Source: Comamonadaceae bacterium OS-1
GTDB taxonomy: Bacteria > Pseudomonadota > Gammaproteobacteria > Burkholderiales > Burkholderiaceae_C
NCBI GenBank assembly: GCA_027923965.1
Contig: AP026969.1
Coordinates: 992,001-1,056,000 of the forward strand
DNA: 64,000 nt
Direction of reading: 5' to 3'
The notes below the pieces were generated by a model that was given only the letters and a program-made list of their open reading frames with translations, searched no databases and was not told where the DNA came from. This document shows positions 1 through 8,129 of the stretch, in pieces. The position numbers and the translations under genes are program-made. Position 1 is the stretch's first letter, and each line of letters starts with the position of its first letter.

Positions 1-111
1 CACGATGCGGGTGCTGACGCGGTCGATAAAGTTGTTTTGCACATCCAGCAAAAACGGGGTGCGGCCCCGCAGCTCCGCCTCGGGGTGCGGGTACACGTCA
101 AACCGGGCCAT
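1..111 (-). CDS. ccdB: CcdB-like toxin, N-terminal fragment (cut by window edge)
   Basis: Only the first 37 codons are in the window. The translation begins MARFDVYPHPEAELRG and continues with a LLDVQNNFIDRVSTRIV stretch, matching the N-terminal beta-strand layout of CcdB (E. coli: FVDVQSDIID). CcdB poisons DNA gyrase in the known family. The ATG lies 2 nt downstream of the ccdA stop, so the pair should be translationally coupled. The C-terminal residues that contact gyrase and mediate killing lie outside the window, so whether the toxin is intact cannot be judged. Confidence 0.85.
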   Translation of the reverse strand, partial: MARFDVYPHPEAELRGRTPFLLDVQNNFIDRVSTRIV

Positions 112-113
112 GC

Positions 114-353
114 TTAAAAAGTACGGTACTGCGCCAGGGGCAAGCCTTCGGCTTCGATACGGGCGTTGTAGTGGTCGATGGCGTCTTTGTTCTCGGCGTT
201 CCAGCGCTCCCAGTAGATGCGCTTGACCTCGGCGGCCAGCAGTGCGTCCACGGTTTGCGACACGTTGATGCCCAGGCTGCGGGCCATTTCCAGCGTCTTG
301 GTGTTCAGCGTGAGGTTGGTGGCTTTTTTGGGGGCTGCGGCGAGATCCAACAT
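114..353 (-). CDS. ccdA: CcdA-like antitoxin
   Basis: This 79-residue protein has an N-terminal ribbon-helix-helix type DNA-binding half (TNLTLNTKTLEMARSLGINVSQ) and a C-terminal tail ending in the WNAENKDAIDHYNARIEAEG pattern typical of CcdA, which wraps and neutralises CcdB. The length fits the family (about 70-80 residues). A good ribosome-binding site (AGGAG) precedes the ATG, and ccdB follows after 2 nt. An inverted repeat just upstream is a likely operator for autorepression. The call is firm because both partners are recognisable. Confidence 0.9.
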   Translation of the reverse strand: MLDLAAAPKKATNLTLNTKTLEMARSLGINVSQTVDALLAAEVKRIYWERWNAENKDAIDHYNARIEAEGLPLAQYRTF

Positions 354-369
354 GGTCGGCTCCTTAAAT

Positions 370-392
370 CATGCGCACAGTATATGCGCATG
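370..392 (-). promoter_or_regulatory. Inverted repeat / putative ccdAB operator over a -10 box
   Basis: Perfect 8-bp arms (CATGCGCA / TGCGCATG) are separated by 7 bp. On the minus strand the spacer contributes to a TATACT hexamer, a good -10 box, so a repressor bound here would block the ccdAB promoter. CcdAB complexes are known to autorepress; the assignment of this palindrome is inference. Confidence 0.55.
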
Positions 393-395
393 GGT

Positions 396-1823
396 CTAAA
401 ATCCCGCAGCTGCCACCTGCACTACCCGCCCCGGATTCATCAGGTTCTGCGGGTCCAGGGCTTCCTTGATGCTGCGCATCAGCGCCATGGCCACGGGGGA
501 TTTGTAGTGCTCCAGGTGGCCCACTTTCAGGCTGCCCACGCCGTGCTCGGCCGAGATGGAGCCGCCATGCGCCACCACGGCATCGAACACCAGGGTGTTG
601 ACGCGGTCTTCCTGCGTGCGCAAAAACTCAGCCGCATCGCCCTCGGCGGGGGCCTGCACGTTGTAGTGCAGGTTGCCGTCGCCCAGGTGGCCAAAGTTGA
701 CCAGGCGCACGCCGGGGATTTGCGTGGTGAGCAGGGCATCGGTGTGGCGCACGAACTCGGGGATGCGCGACACGGGGATGGAGATGTCGTGCTTGATGTT
801 CAGCCCCTCTTCGGCCTGGGCCATGGAGATGCTTTCGCGCACGTGCCACAGGGCGTGGGCCTGGGCGATGTTCTCGGCCACCACGGCATCGCTCACACAG
901 CCTTGTTCCATGGCCAGCTCCAGCAGGTGCTCGAAGCGGTCGCGGGCGTGGGTTTCGGACTCGCTGTCCGAGTTCTCCAGCAGCACGCACCAGGGCGTAT
1001 CAAGGTACAGCGGCACGCGCTGCTGCGGGTAGTGCTTGGCCACCAGGCTGAGGGCAAACTGGCCCATGACTTCAAAGCCGGTGAGCCCGGCGCCCAGGTG
1101 CTGGTGGGCCAGGCCGAGCAGGGTGACGGCGTGGTCCAGGCTGGGCACGGCCGCCCAGGCGGTGAGTGTGGCGGCGGGCTGGGGTGCCAGCTTCATGGTG
1201 GCGGCGGTGATGATGCCGAGCGTGCCTTCGCTGCCGATGAACAGGTTGCGCAGGTCGTAACCGGTGTTGTCCTTGCGCAGGCCGCTCAGGCCGCTCCAGA
1301 TCTCGCCGTGGGCTGTCACCACTTCCAGGCCCAGGCAGAGCTCGCGGGTGTTGCCGTAGCGCAGCACCTGGGTGCCGCCCGCATTGGTGGCCAGGTTGCC
1401 GCCAATGGTGCAGCTGCCTTCGGCGGCCAGGCTCAGGGGGAACAGAAAACCGGCTTTGTCGGCCACGTCCTGCAGGTTTTGCAGAATGCAGCCCGCCTCC
1501 ACCGTCATGGTCAGGTTGGCCGCGTCCACACTGCGCACGGCCTGCATGCGCTGCAGGCTGAGCACGATTTGCGTGCCCGAATCGTCGGGCGTGCTGCCCA
1601 CCACCAGGCCGGTGTTGCCGCCTTGCGGCACGATGCTGACACCGGCGGCGGCGCAGGCCTTGACCACGGCGGCCACCTCGGCCGTGCTGCCGGGGCGCAC
1701 CACGGCCAGGGACTTGCCGCGGCTGCGCTTGCGCCAGTCCAGCTCGTAGGCGCTGAGGTCGCCGTCGGTGAGCACATGGCTTGCGCCAACGGTCTGGCGC
1801 AGGCTGTCGATCAGGTCTTGCAT
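396..1823 (-). CDS. FAD-binding oxidase, GlcD / D-2-hydroxyglutarate dehydrogenase type
   Basis: The 475-residue product has the PCMH-type FAD-binding half (VPQGGNTGLVVG near residue 75, then GGTQVLRYGN) and the FAD-oxidase C-terminal half with NFGHLGDGNLHYN and SAEHGVGSLK, the hallmark of GlcD, D-lactate and D-2-hydroxyglutarate dehydrogenases. It should oxidise a D-2-hydroxy acid and pass electrons to a membrane or flavoprotein acceptor. I chose the ATG giving MQDLIDSLRQ; the reading frame stays open upstream but overlaps the preceding gene. That gene (DUF2069) ends 17 nt upstream, suggesting co-transcription. The exact substrate cannot be told from sequence. Confidence 0.85.
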   Translation of the reverse strand: MQDLIDSLRQTVGASHVLTDGDLSAYELDWRKRSRGKSLAVVRPGSTAEVAAVVKACAAAGVSIVPQGGNTGLVVGSTPDDSGTQIVLSLQRMQAVRSVDAANLTMTVEAGCILQNLQDVADKAGFLFPLSLAAEGSCTIGGNLATNAGGTQVLRYGNTRELCLGLEVVTAHGEIWSGLSGLRKDNTGYDLRNLFIGSEGTLGIITAATMKLAPQPAATLTAWAAVPSLDHAVTLLGLAHQHLGAGLTGFEVMGQFALSLVAKHYPQQRVPLYLDTPWCVLLENSDSESETHARDRFEHLLELAMEQGCVSDAVVAENIAQAHALWHVRESISMAQAEEGLNIKHDISIPVSRIPEFVRHTDALLTTQIPGVRLVNFGHLGDGNLHYNVQAPAEGDAAEFLRTQEDRVNTLVFDAVVAHGGSISAEHGVGSLKVGHLEHYKSPVAMALMRSIKEALDPQNLMNPGRVVQVAAAGF

Positions 1824-1840
1824 GGCAGATATCTCGTTAA

Positions 1841-2221
1841 TTAAGCGGGAAGGGCGGCGGCCTTGGCATTTTTGAAGCGCAGCCGCACGTGCATGGCGCA
1901 GGCGATGAACAAGGCCACGCACAGCAGGGCCTCGCCCAGGGCGTACCAGCGGCTGGGCGCGGCATCGCTGTAGGCGCGCACCACGCCTTCGGTGAAATAC
2001 AGCCACACCATCAGGCTGACCCAGCGGTAGGTGTACATGCGGTTCTTCAGCAGGCCGATGAGCGGAAAGCACAGCGGTACGGCTTTCAGCGCCAGCACCA
2101 CGCTGCCGGGGCGCAACGGGGCCAGCACCAGCTCCCAGGCCAGGCTGAGGGCAATCAGCCCCAAAAGGCTGCCCACAGCCAGGTTGCGGGTCCAGGAGAT
2201 AGGGTTTTCAGGGGTGGTCAT
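1841..2221 (-). CDS. DUF2069 small membrane protein
   Basis: A 126-residue hydrophobic protein with about four membrane segments (near residues 13-32, 39-57, 66-80 and 94-110) and a basic C-terminus. It resembles the DUF2069 family common in beta- and gammaproteobacteria, for which no function is established. I took the ATG giving MTTPENPISW; the longer open frame upstream has no protein-like sequence and lies antisense to yihY. It sits immediately upstream of the FAD oxidase and divergent from yihY, 21 bp apart. Confidence 0.75.
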   Translation of the reverse strand: MTTPENPISWTRNLAVGSLLGLIALSLAWELVLAPLRPGSVVLALKAVPLCFPLIGLLKNRMYTYRWVSLMVWLYFTEGVVRAYSDAAPSRWYALGEALLCVALFIACAMHVRLRFKNAKAAALPA

Positions 2222-2242
2222 AGCGATGGCATCATAGCGGCC

Positions 2243-3490
2243 ATGTCTTTGTCCCTCTCTGCCCTGTCCCGACGTTTTGACCAGTTCCTGAAAGACCTGT
2301 CCCGCTTCCCCTGGAAAACCACCGCCCACACCCTGCGCGAGCGCTTTCGCGAGGACCAGCTGGGCCTGACGGCCAGCAGCCTGACATTCACCACCTCGCT
2401 GGCGCTGGTGCCGTTTTTTACCGTGGCGCTGGCCATCTTCACCGCCTTTCCGATGTTCAGCAAAGTGCAGGGCGTGCTGCAAAAGTGGCTGGTGCAAAGC
2501 CTGATTCCCGAGAGCATTTCCCGCCAGGTGCTGGGCTACCTGACCCAGTTTGCCAGCCAGGCCAGCAAGCTGGGGGCGGTAGGCCTGGCCCTGGTGCTGT
2601 TTACCGCGCTGGCGCTGATTTTGACCATAGACCGCACGCTCAACGCCATCTGGCGCGTGCGCCGCCCCCGGCCCCTGGGCCAGCGGGTGCTGATTTACTG
2701 GGCTGGTATCACCCTGGGGCCGGTGCTGCTGGGGGCCAGCCTGGCGCTCACCTCGTACCTGATCTCCAGTTCGCAAGGCGTGGTCGATAGTCTGCCCGGC
2801 GGGGTGCGGCTGCTGTTCAGCCTGCTGCAGGTGGTGTTGCTGTCGGGCGGCATGGCGGCGCTCTACCACTATGTGCCCAATACCCGGGTGCGCTGGGCGC
2901 ATGCCTGGTCGGGCGGGGTGTTTGTGGCGGTGAGTATCGAAGTGGCCAAGCGCCTGCTGACCTACTACCTGGCGGCCGTGCCCACGTATTCGGTGGTGTA
3001 CGGCGCATTTGCCACACTGCCCATCATGCTGATCTGGATCTATCTAGCCTGGGTGATTGTGCTGTTGGGCGCGGTGATTGCGGCCTACATGCCCAGCCTG
3101 CTGGAGGGGGTGCCGCGCCGCTCCACGCCCCACGGCTGGTCGTTTTTGCTGGCTATCGAGGTGCTGCAGCACCTGCACACCGTGCAGGCCCGGGGCGACA
3201 AAGGCCTGAGCATGGCGCAACTGGCCCAGAGCATGCAGGTCGATACCTTGCAGCTGGAGCCGGTGCTGGCGGCCCTGGGCGGGCTGGACTGGGTGGGGCG
3301 GCTGGACGAAGCCGACCCGCTGGACACCACCGCCAAGCCCCGCGATCCGCGCCTGCTGCTGCTGGTCAACCCCGACACCACGCTGCTGCTGCCGCTGGTA
3401 GACCAGCTGCTGCTGACCCCGGCCCCGGCGCTGGAGAATTTATGGAAAAACAGTGGTCGGCGCAGTATGTATCTGCGTGAGGTGCTCTAA
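2243..3490 (+). CDS. yihY: YihY/BrkB family inner-membrane protein
   Basis: A 415-residue protein that starts MSLSLSALSRRFDQ and carries the YihY/virulence-factor-BrkB pattern: an amphipathic N-terminus, a SSLTFTTSLALVPFFTV first membrane segment, and five further hydrophobic segments ending in MLIWIYLAWVIVLLGAVI. The family was once misnamed RNase BN; its real role is unsettled. Residues ~300-415 form a soluble tail, possibly a winged-helix-like domain, as seen in longer members. An upstream in-frame ATG at 1889 exists but would overlap the divergent DUF2069 gene. It converges with the next gene, leaving only 5 bp between stops. Confidence 0.88.
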   Translation: MSLSLSALSRRFDQFLKDLSRFPWKTTAHTLRERFREDQLGLTASSLTFTTSLALVPFFTVALAIFTAFPMFSKVQGVLQKWLVQSLIPESISRQVLGYLTQFASQASKLGAVGLALVLFTALALILTIDRTLNAIWRVRRPRPLGQRVLIYWAGITLGPVLLGASLALTSYLISSSQGVVDSLPGGVRLLFSLLQVVLLSGGMAALYHYVPNTRVRWAHAWSGGVFVAVSIEVAKRLLTYYLAAVPTYSVVYGAFATLPIMLIWIYLAWVIVLLGAVIAAYMPSLLEGVPRRSTPHGWSFLLAIEVLQHLHTVQARGDKGLSMAQLAQSMQVDTLQLEPVLAALGGLDWVGRLDEADPLDTTAKPRDPRLLLLVNPDTTLLLPLVDQLLLTPAPALENLWKNSGRRSMYLREVL

Positions 3491-3495
3491 AAATC

Positions 3496-4455
3496 CTAGC
3501 GTATTAACCCCGCGCGGGACAACGTGGCGGCGGCCAGGCTGGCGGGCACAGCTTCCACCCGGTTGCGGCCCAGGTGCTTGGCGCGGTAGAGCTGCTTGTC
3601 CACTGCGTCCAGAAAGTCCGCCATGCTGGAATCCGCTCCCGGAATGCAGGTGCCCACGCCCAGGCTGGCGGTAAGCTGGCCCAGGGGCGAGCCTTGGTGG
3701 GCAATCTGTAGCTGGGCCAGCAGGTTGCGGCAGCGTTCGGCGATTTTCAGGGCGGCTGTGGCATCGGTTTCGCTCAGCACCAGCACAAATTCTTCGCCGC
3801 CATAGCGGCCCACAAAGTCGCGTGACCGGGTGGCCGCCGAGGCCAGGGTCTGGGCGACCAGCTTCAGGGTGTCGTCGCCCTTGAGGTGGCCGTAGTGGTC
3901 GTTGTAGGGCTTGAAGAAGTCGATGTCCAGCATGATCACCGACAGCGGCTGGTGGTTGCGCCGGGCGTTGCCCCATTCGATCTCCATGATGGAGTCGAAC
4001 AGCCGCCGGTTGGCAATGCCGGTGAGGCCGTCCTTGAAGGACAGCTCTTCCAGCTCTTTTTGCAGGGTGATGAGTTTTTCTTCGGTCTTCTTGCGTTCGC
4101 TGATGTCGAACATGAAGCCCACCAGCGCCTCCACCTCGCCATCTTTGCGCACCACGTGCACTACGTCGCGGATCCACACGTAGCCGCCGTCCTGGGTGAG
4201 GGCGCGGTAGTCGGCCTCGTGGTCTACCCCGGCCTGGGACTGGCTGACGCAGAAGTTGAAGGTTTCCTCGCGGTCCTCTGGATGCATGCGGTCGGCCCAG
4301 TCTTGCGCGCCCACCCAGCTTTCGGGGCTCCAGCCCAGTAGCGCTTCGATTTGCGGGCCGATGTAGGTGAACTTCAGGGTTTTCCAGTCGATCCGCCAGG
4401 GGATGGCTTGGGTGGATTCGAGCAAGGTCTTGTAGACGGAGGGGTCAATGTCCAT
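3496..4455 (-). CDS. PAS-GGDEF diguanylate cyclase
   Basis: The 319-residue cytoplasmic protein has a PAS fold (residues ~10-125; WSPESWVGAQDWADRMHPED is typical of the PAS_3 subtype, ending DISERKK), a short coiled linker, and a GGDEF domain (~145-305). The active-site motif is GGEEF, and an RSRD (RxxD) inhibitory site lies five residues before it, so it is probably an active c-di-GMP synthase with product feedback. The substrate-binding DIDFFKPYNDHYGH is intact. The PAS ligand is unknown. No neighbouring gene suggests a target. Confidence 0.93.
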   Translation of the reverse strand: MDIDPSVYKTLLESTQAIPWRIDWKTLKFTYIGPQIEALLGWSPESWVGAQDWADRMHPEDREETFNFCVSQSQAGVDHEADYRALTQDGGYVWIRDVVHVVRKDGEVEALVGFMFDISERKKTEEKLITLQKELEELSFKDGLTGIANRRLFDSIMEIEWGNARRNHQPLSVIMLDIDFFKPYNDHYGHLKGDDTLKLVAQTLASAATRSRDFVGRYGGEEFVLVLSETDATAALKIAERCRNLLAQLQIAHQGSPLGQLTASLGVGTCIPGADSSMADFLDAVDKQLYRAKHLGRNRVEAVPASLAAATLSRAGLIR

Positions 4456-4558
4456 GGGGCAGTGCGATGAAAAAGTCGCAGCTTACCGCATTTGTGCAAA
4501 TTTGTAACAAGTTGTACTGATTCCCTATTTCACCCAGAAGGAATTTATAGGAAATCGG

Positions 4559-4605
4559 CCTCCAGTGCTTACTCCATCAGCACAAGAAGCTATAAAAACA
4601 GGAGT
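4559..4605. repeat. Dispersed palindromic repeat, copy 1
   Basis: The plus strand reads CCAGTGCTTACTCCATCAGC followed by ACAAGAAGCTAT, the same element found in about 13 other places in this window (core, in the other orientation: GCTGCTTGCGCTGATGGGAT). It lies between the PAS-GGDEF gene and the 3' end of the PAP2 gene, three bases from the PAP2 stop codon. Confidence 0.8.
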
Positions 4606-4607
4606 AT

Positions 4608-5273
4608 TCAGACCCCGGGCGGCGTGGGCACTGCATGCAGGTCGGCCCGCCGAAACGGCTTATCGTGGCCAGACAGGCGCAGCGCCAACTGCGTCACCAT
4701 ATCGTGCGACCGGGACGGGGCAGCTTGTACCGGCATCACCCCCAGCCAGCCCAGCAGCGCCAAAAGCACCCAGCGGTGCGGGCGCGGATGGGGTGCGTCC
4801 AGCGTGCGCGACAGACGCCAGATCGTCCAGCCGCTGGTGCTGGCACCCAGGGCCAGACCCGCCACCACTTCGGACACAGAATGCACCTGGATGTGGACCC
4901 GGCTCCAGCCAATCACCAGCGCCAGGGCATAGCCCGCCAGCGGCGCCCAAAAACGGGCTTTGGGCTGCTGGCTCGCCTGCGCGGCCAGTACGTAGGCCAC
5001 CACCGGGTAGATGGCCGCCGAGAACATCGCATGGCCCGAAAACCCGGTGAAATCCATCGCCGCAATGCCTAGGCCCCAGCCGATAAACGCGACTTTGGAC
5101 AGGGTGGTGATGCCCACCGCCAGCCCCAGCGGCAGCAGCCACTGCACCACCGGGCGGATGGCGCGGGTGGTCGCCAGCATCCACAGCGTGAGCGCCGCGG
5201 CCAGTGGCACGACGATGCCGATCTCGCCAAAACGGGTGATCCAGTAGGGGGCTTTGGCGATGAAGAAGTCCAT
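4608..5273 (-). CDS. PAP2-like membrane protein with a degenerate active site
   Basis: The 221-residue protein has several membrane segments and PAP2 phosphatase landmarks: FSGHAMFSA (SGH, residues 79-81) and SRVHIQVHSVSEVVAG (SR...H, residues 124-131). The usual first motif (KxxxxxxRP) is not visible beyond a lone Lys60, and the Asp that normally polarises the nucleophilic His is Glu135. It may still be a lipid or small-molecule phosphatase, or an altered family member. A hydrophobic segment after residue 160 is followed by a soluble C-terminal tail. It stands alone, divergent from the CBS-domain gene. Confidence 0.75.
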   Translation of the reverse strand: MDFFIAKAPYWITRFGEIGIVVPLAAALTLWMLATTRAIRPVVQWLLPLGLAVGITTLSKVAFIGWGLGIAAMDFTGFSGHAMFSAAIYPVVAYVLAAQASQQPKARFWAPLAGYALALVIGWSRVHIQVHSVSEVVAGLALGASTSGWTIWRLSRTLDAPHPRPHRWVLLALLGWLGVMPVQAAPSRSHDMVTQLALRLSGHDKPFRRADLHAVPTPPGV

Positions 5274-5416
5274 GGGTGGATTTTATTGCAGTGCAACATG
5301 GCTTGGGAGGGCCGCGCAGGCGCATTTCCTGCCGTGCCATAGGCGTTTGTGGGCTATATTGCAAGCACATCTGTCACTTATCCATCCATTGCGCTCTGCG
5401 TTACCAGGAGAACCCC

Positions 5417-5869
5417 ATGAAAGTCAGCGACATTCTGCGTGTGAAAGGCAATACGCTCTATACCGCCAGCCCCGACGAGCCGCTTGCGACCGCCCTGGCC
5501 ATGATGGCGGAGAAGGACATGGGTTCCCTGGTCATCATGTCGCATGGCGACCTGGTGGGCATGCTGACCTTTCGCGAGGTGATCCAGCTGGTGGTGAAAA
5601 ACGGCGGCACCATTGGCACCACCCTGGTCCGTACCGCCATGGACGACCACCCCCTGACCTGCACCCCCAACACCGAGCTGGACGATGTGCGCCGCATGAT
5701 GCTGGAGCGCCACGCCCGCTACATGCCGGTGATGGACGGCAAGATGCTGATGGGTGTGATCAGCTTCTACGATGTGGCCAAGGCCGTGGTGGACAGCCAG
5801 AATTTCGAGAACAAGATGCTCAAGGCCTACATCCGCGACTGGCCGGCGGGCGAAGAAGAAGGTTCTTAG
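5417..5869 (+). CDS. Tandem CBS-domain protein
   Basis: This 150-residue protein consists almost entirely of two CBS domains (about residues 8-62 and 75-130): MGSLVIMSHGDLVGMLTFREV and ARYMPVMDGKMLMGVISFYDV are the typical CBS strand-helix units. Such small Bateman modules bind adenine nucleotides and act as energy sensors or partners of other proteins. CAGGAG sits 7 nt before the ATG; the earlier ATG at 5276 would add a peptide without family resemblance. A strong bidirectional terminator follows. Confidence 0.88.
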   Translation: MKVSDILRVKGNTLYTASPDEPLATALAMMAEKDMGSLVIMSHGDLVGMLTFREVIQLVVKNGGTIGTTLVRTAMDDHPLTCTPNTELDDVRRMMLERHARYMPVMDGKMLMGVISFYDVAKAVVDSQNFENKMLKAYIRDWPAGEEEGS

Positions 5870-5912
5870 TTTTTGCTCACCCCCAGGTCCCTGGGGGAGT
5901 TCAGCATCTTTT

Positions 5913-5968
5913 AGGCTGCTCGTGCTTACTCAATGGGCGTGAGCAGCTACTAAATATATAGCGATTGA
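5913..5968. repeat. Dispersed palindromic repeat, copy 2
   Basis: The plus strand reads CGTGCTTACTCAATGGGCGT then GAGCAGCTACTA and a terminal TATAGCGATT, a diverged member of the dispersed family. It lies just after the CBS gene and just before the rho-independent hairpin. Confidence 0.65.
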
Positions 5969-5980
5969 TTTTTGGCATAA

Positions 5981-6010
5981 AAAAAGCCCGGTGTTTCCAC
6001 CGGGCTTTTT
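5981..6010. terminator. Bidirectional rho-independent terminator
   Basis: A 13-bp perfect stem (AAAAAGCCCGGTG / CACCGGGCTTTTT) with a TTTC loop lies between two convergent genes. The A-run and T-run allow it to end both the CBS transcript (plus) and the phaZ transcript (minus). Confidence 0.92.
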
Positions 6011-6015
6011 GCTGT

Positions 6016-7239
6016 TCAAAGCTGGTTGGCGTAGATCATGTCGCGCACGCGGGGGTAGATCTGCTGGTTCCACTTCTTGCCGCTGAACACGCCGTAGTGG
6101 CCCACGCCGGTCTGGATGTGGTGGGTGCGCTGGCTGGGGCGCACGCTGCTGGCCAGGTCCTGGGCAGCCATGGTCTGGCCGACCGAGCAGATGTCGTCGC
6201 GCTCGCCTTCCACCGTCATCAGCGCGGTGCGGCGGATGGCGGCGGGATTCACGATGCGGTCCTTGTAGGTGAGCACGCCCCGGGGCAGGTCGTAGGTCTG
6301 GAACACCTTGGCCACCGTTTCCAGGTAGAACTCGGCGGGCAGGTCGTTGACGGCCAGGTACTCGTCGTAGAAGTTGCGGATGGTGTCGGCCTTCTCGATA
6401 TCGCCTTCCAGCAGGTATTTGTACATGTCCTTGAACTGGGCTTTGTGGCGGGCCGGGTTCATGCTCAGGAACGCGCTGAGCTGGATGAAGCCCGGGTATA
6501 CCCGGCGCATGAAGCCCTTGTGCGGCAGGGGCACGTGGGTGATCAGGTTCTTTTCAAACCACTCGATGGGCTTGCTCACCGCCAGGGTGTTGACCCCGGT
6601 GGGGTTGATGCGGCAGTCCACCGGGCCGGCCATCAAGGTGAGGCTGCGCGGCTGGCAGGGGTTGTCGTCCTCGGCCATGATGGCGGCAGCGGCCAGCGCG
6701 GCCACACAGGGTTGGCACACGGCCACCACATGGGTGCCGGGGCCGATGGCCTCGATGAAGCGGATCATGTGCTCGGCGTAGTCGTCCAGCGCAAAGCCGC
6801 CGTCGGTGAGCGCCACATCGCGGGCGTTGTGCCAGTCGGTGATATACACGTCGTGGTCTTGCAGCAGGGTGCGCAGGGTTTCGCGCAGCAGCGTGGCGAA
6901 GTGGCCCGACAGCGGGGCTACCAGCAGCACCGGGGGCTGGTCGTCCATGTCCACCGCGTCGCCCGTGCGCTTGAAATGCAGCAGGCTGCCAAAAGGCAGG
7001 GTGAGGGTGGTTTCTTCCGTCACCGCCACCTCGACATGGCCCACTGTGACCGATGTGATGCCGTAGCCGGGCCGTGAATGGGTGAGTCGCAGGCGTGAAA
7101 ACACATCGCAGGCGGCGGCCATTTTGCGCACCGGGCTGTTTTCTGTGTCTTTGAACCAGAGCGACGCGCCAAGGCTTTGCGCCATCAGGCGCAGCGGCGA
7201 CATCAAGTCGGACTGGAGTTGGTAGGCCTGGTAGAGCAT
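6016..7239 (-). CDS. phaZ: Intracellular poly(3-hydroxybutyrate) depolymerase
   Basis: The 407-residue protein begins MLYQAYQLQSDLMSPLRLMA, the conserved start of the cytoplasmic PhaZ family of Cupriavidus and relatives. It carries VVAVCQPCVAA around residues 171-180, the lipase-box-like site in which Cys (here Cys175) replaces Ser as nucleophile. An oxyanion/loop region (LLVAPLSGHFATLLRETLRT) and DVYITDWHNAR are also conserved. It mobilises the carbon-storage polymer PHB to hydroxybutyrate oligomers. There is no signal peptide, as expected for the intracellular form. It is monocistronic, with a terminator 5 bp downstream of its stop. Confidence 0.93.
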   Translation of the reverse strand: MLYQAYQLQSDLMSPLRLMAQSLGASLWFKDTENSPVRKMAAACDVFSRLRLTHSRPGYGITSVTVGHVEVAVTEETTLTLPFGSLLHFKRTGDAVDMDDQPPVLLVAPLSGHFATLLRETLRTLLQDHDVYITDWHNARDVALTDGGFALDDYAEHMIRFIEAIGPGTHVVAVCQPCVAALAAAAIMAEDDNPCQPRSLTLMAGPVDCRINPTGVNTLAVSKPIEWFEKNLITHVPLPHKGFMRRVYPGFIQLSAFLSMNPARHKAQFKDMYKYLLEGDIEKADTIRNFYDEYLAVNDLPAEFYLETVAKVFQTYDLPRGVLTYKDRIVNPAAIRRTALMTVEGERDDICSVGQTMAAQDLASSVRPSQRTHHIQTGVGHYGVFSGKKWNQQIYPRVRDMIYANQL

Positions 7240-7376
7240 GTGTGTTATTCCTGACTTGGTGCGGGGTGTGCACCATCTACAGGCAAGTTACGGGCCACTT
7301 ACCAGGGGAAGGCTAGAGGTGGTTCTCCATTTGGCAGGGCGTAAGTAGAAATACGGATTTGGATGCGCGCAGGCTC

Positions 7377-7391
7377 TGGCACAACCCTTGC
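7377..7391 (+). promoter_or_regulatory. Sigma-54-like -24/-12 promoter
   Basis: TGGCAC, five bases, then TTGC (followed by T) matches the sigma-54 consensus exactly in sequence and spacing (GG to GC 12 bp apart). The predicted start would be near 7403, between this box and the AAGGAG ribosome-binding site of the downstream GST-like gene. No enhancer-binding protein is encoded nearby. Confidence 0.65.
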
Positions 7392-7420
7392 TGAAAGCTC
7401 AACAACACAAGGAGCTACCC

Positions 7421-8077
7421 ATGCGCAAAGCAGAGTTGACGATCAGCAGCAAAAACTACGGTGCCTGGGCTCTGCGCGGGTGGCTCGCCGCCAAGTTTGC
7501 CGGGCTAGAGTTCACCGAAAATGTGGTCTCTCCTGATGATCCGGCCATGAAAGCCGAGATGATGTTGCTGTCGTCCTCGATGCTGGTGCCCTCCTTGCAG
7601 CACAACAAGATCAAGGTCTGGGACACGCTGGCCATTGGCGAATACCTGAATGAAATCAAGCCCAAAGCCGGTTTGCTCCCTGCTGATCCAGCCGCCCGCG
7701 CCCACTGCCGCGCCATTTGCGGTGAGATGCACTCGGGCTTCTCTTCGCTGCGTACGGCACTGCCGATGAACATCAAGGCGCACTTCTCCGAATTCAAAAT
7801 CTGGTCGCGCGCGCAGGCCGACATCGACCGCATCGTCGAGATCTGGAAAGAGTGCCTGGCCAACTACGGCGGCCCCTATCTCTTTGGCGAGCAAGTGGGT
7901 ATGGCCGATGCCATGTACGCCCCGGTGGTCACCCGCTTTCTGACCTACAACGTGGCGCTGGACCCGGTGTGCGCCGCCTATTGCCAGCGCATCATGGCCT
8001 TGCCCGCCATGCAGGAGTGGGTGGCCGAGGCGATGAAAGAGCCGGAAGAAATCGACGAACTCGACGCAGAGTTCTGA
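7421..8077 (+). CDS. Glutathione S-transferase family protein
   Basis: The 218-residue protein has a thioredoxin-like N-terminal domain (TISSKNYGAWALRGWLAAK, then MLVPSLQ before the cis-Pro and KVWDTLAIGEYL, equivalent to the GST ESxAI glutathione contact) and an all-helical C-terminal domain. Its substrate is unknown; GSTs of this kind take part in detoxification or stress. The start is fixed by AAGGAG 6 nt upstream. A sigma-54-like promoter 30 bp upstream of the ATG is unusual for the family and hints at nitrogen, phage-shock or other activator-dependent control. Confidence 0.88.
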   Translation: MRKAELTISSKNYGAWALRGWLAAKFAGLEFTENVVSPDDPAMKAEMMLLSSSMLVPSLQHNKIKVWDTLAIGEYLNEIKPKAGLLPADPAARAHCRAICGEMHSGFSSLRTALPMNIKAHFSEFKIWSRAQADIDRIVEIWKECLANYGGPYLFGEQVGMADAMYAPVVTRFLTYNVALDPVCAAYCQRIMALPAMQEWVAEAMKEPEEIDELDAEF

Positions 8078-8129
8078 CCAGGGCGGGCGGGGGATTTCGG
8101 GTCCCCTGCCTGCTGTCCCTGCTGTAGCC

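Noticed and set aside
171..1844. 557-codon open frame on the plus strand
   Set aside because: It is antisense to the FAD oxidase gene, His/Gly/Ala/Val-rich without any motif, as expected for a shadow frame in GC-rich DNA.
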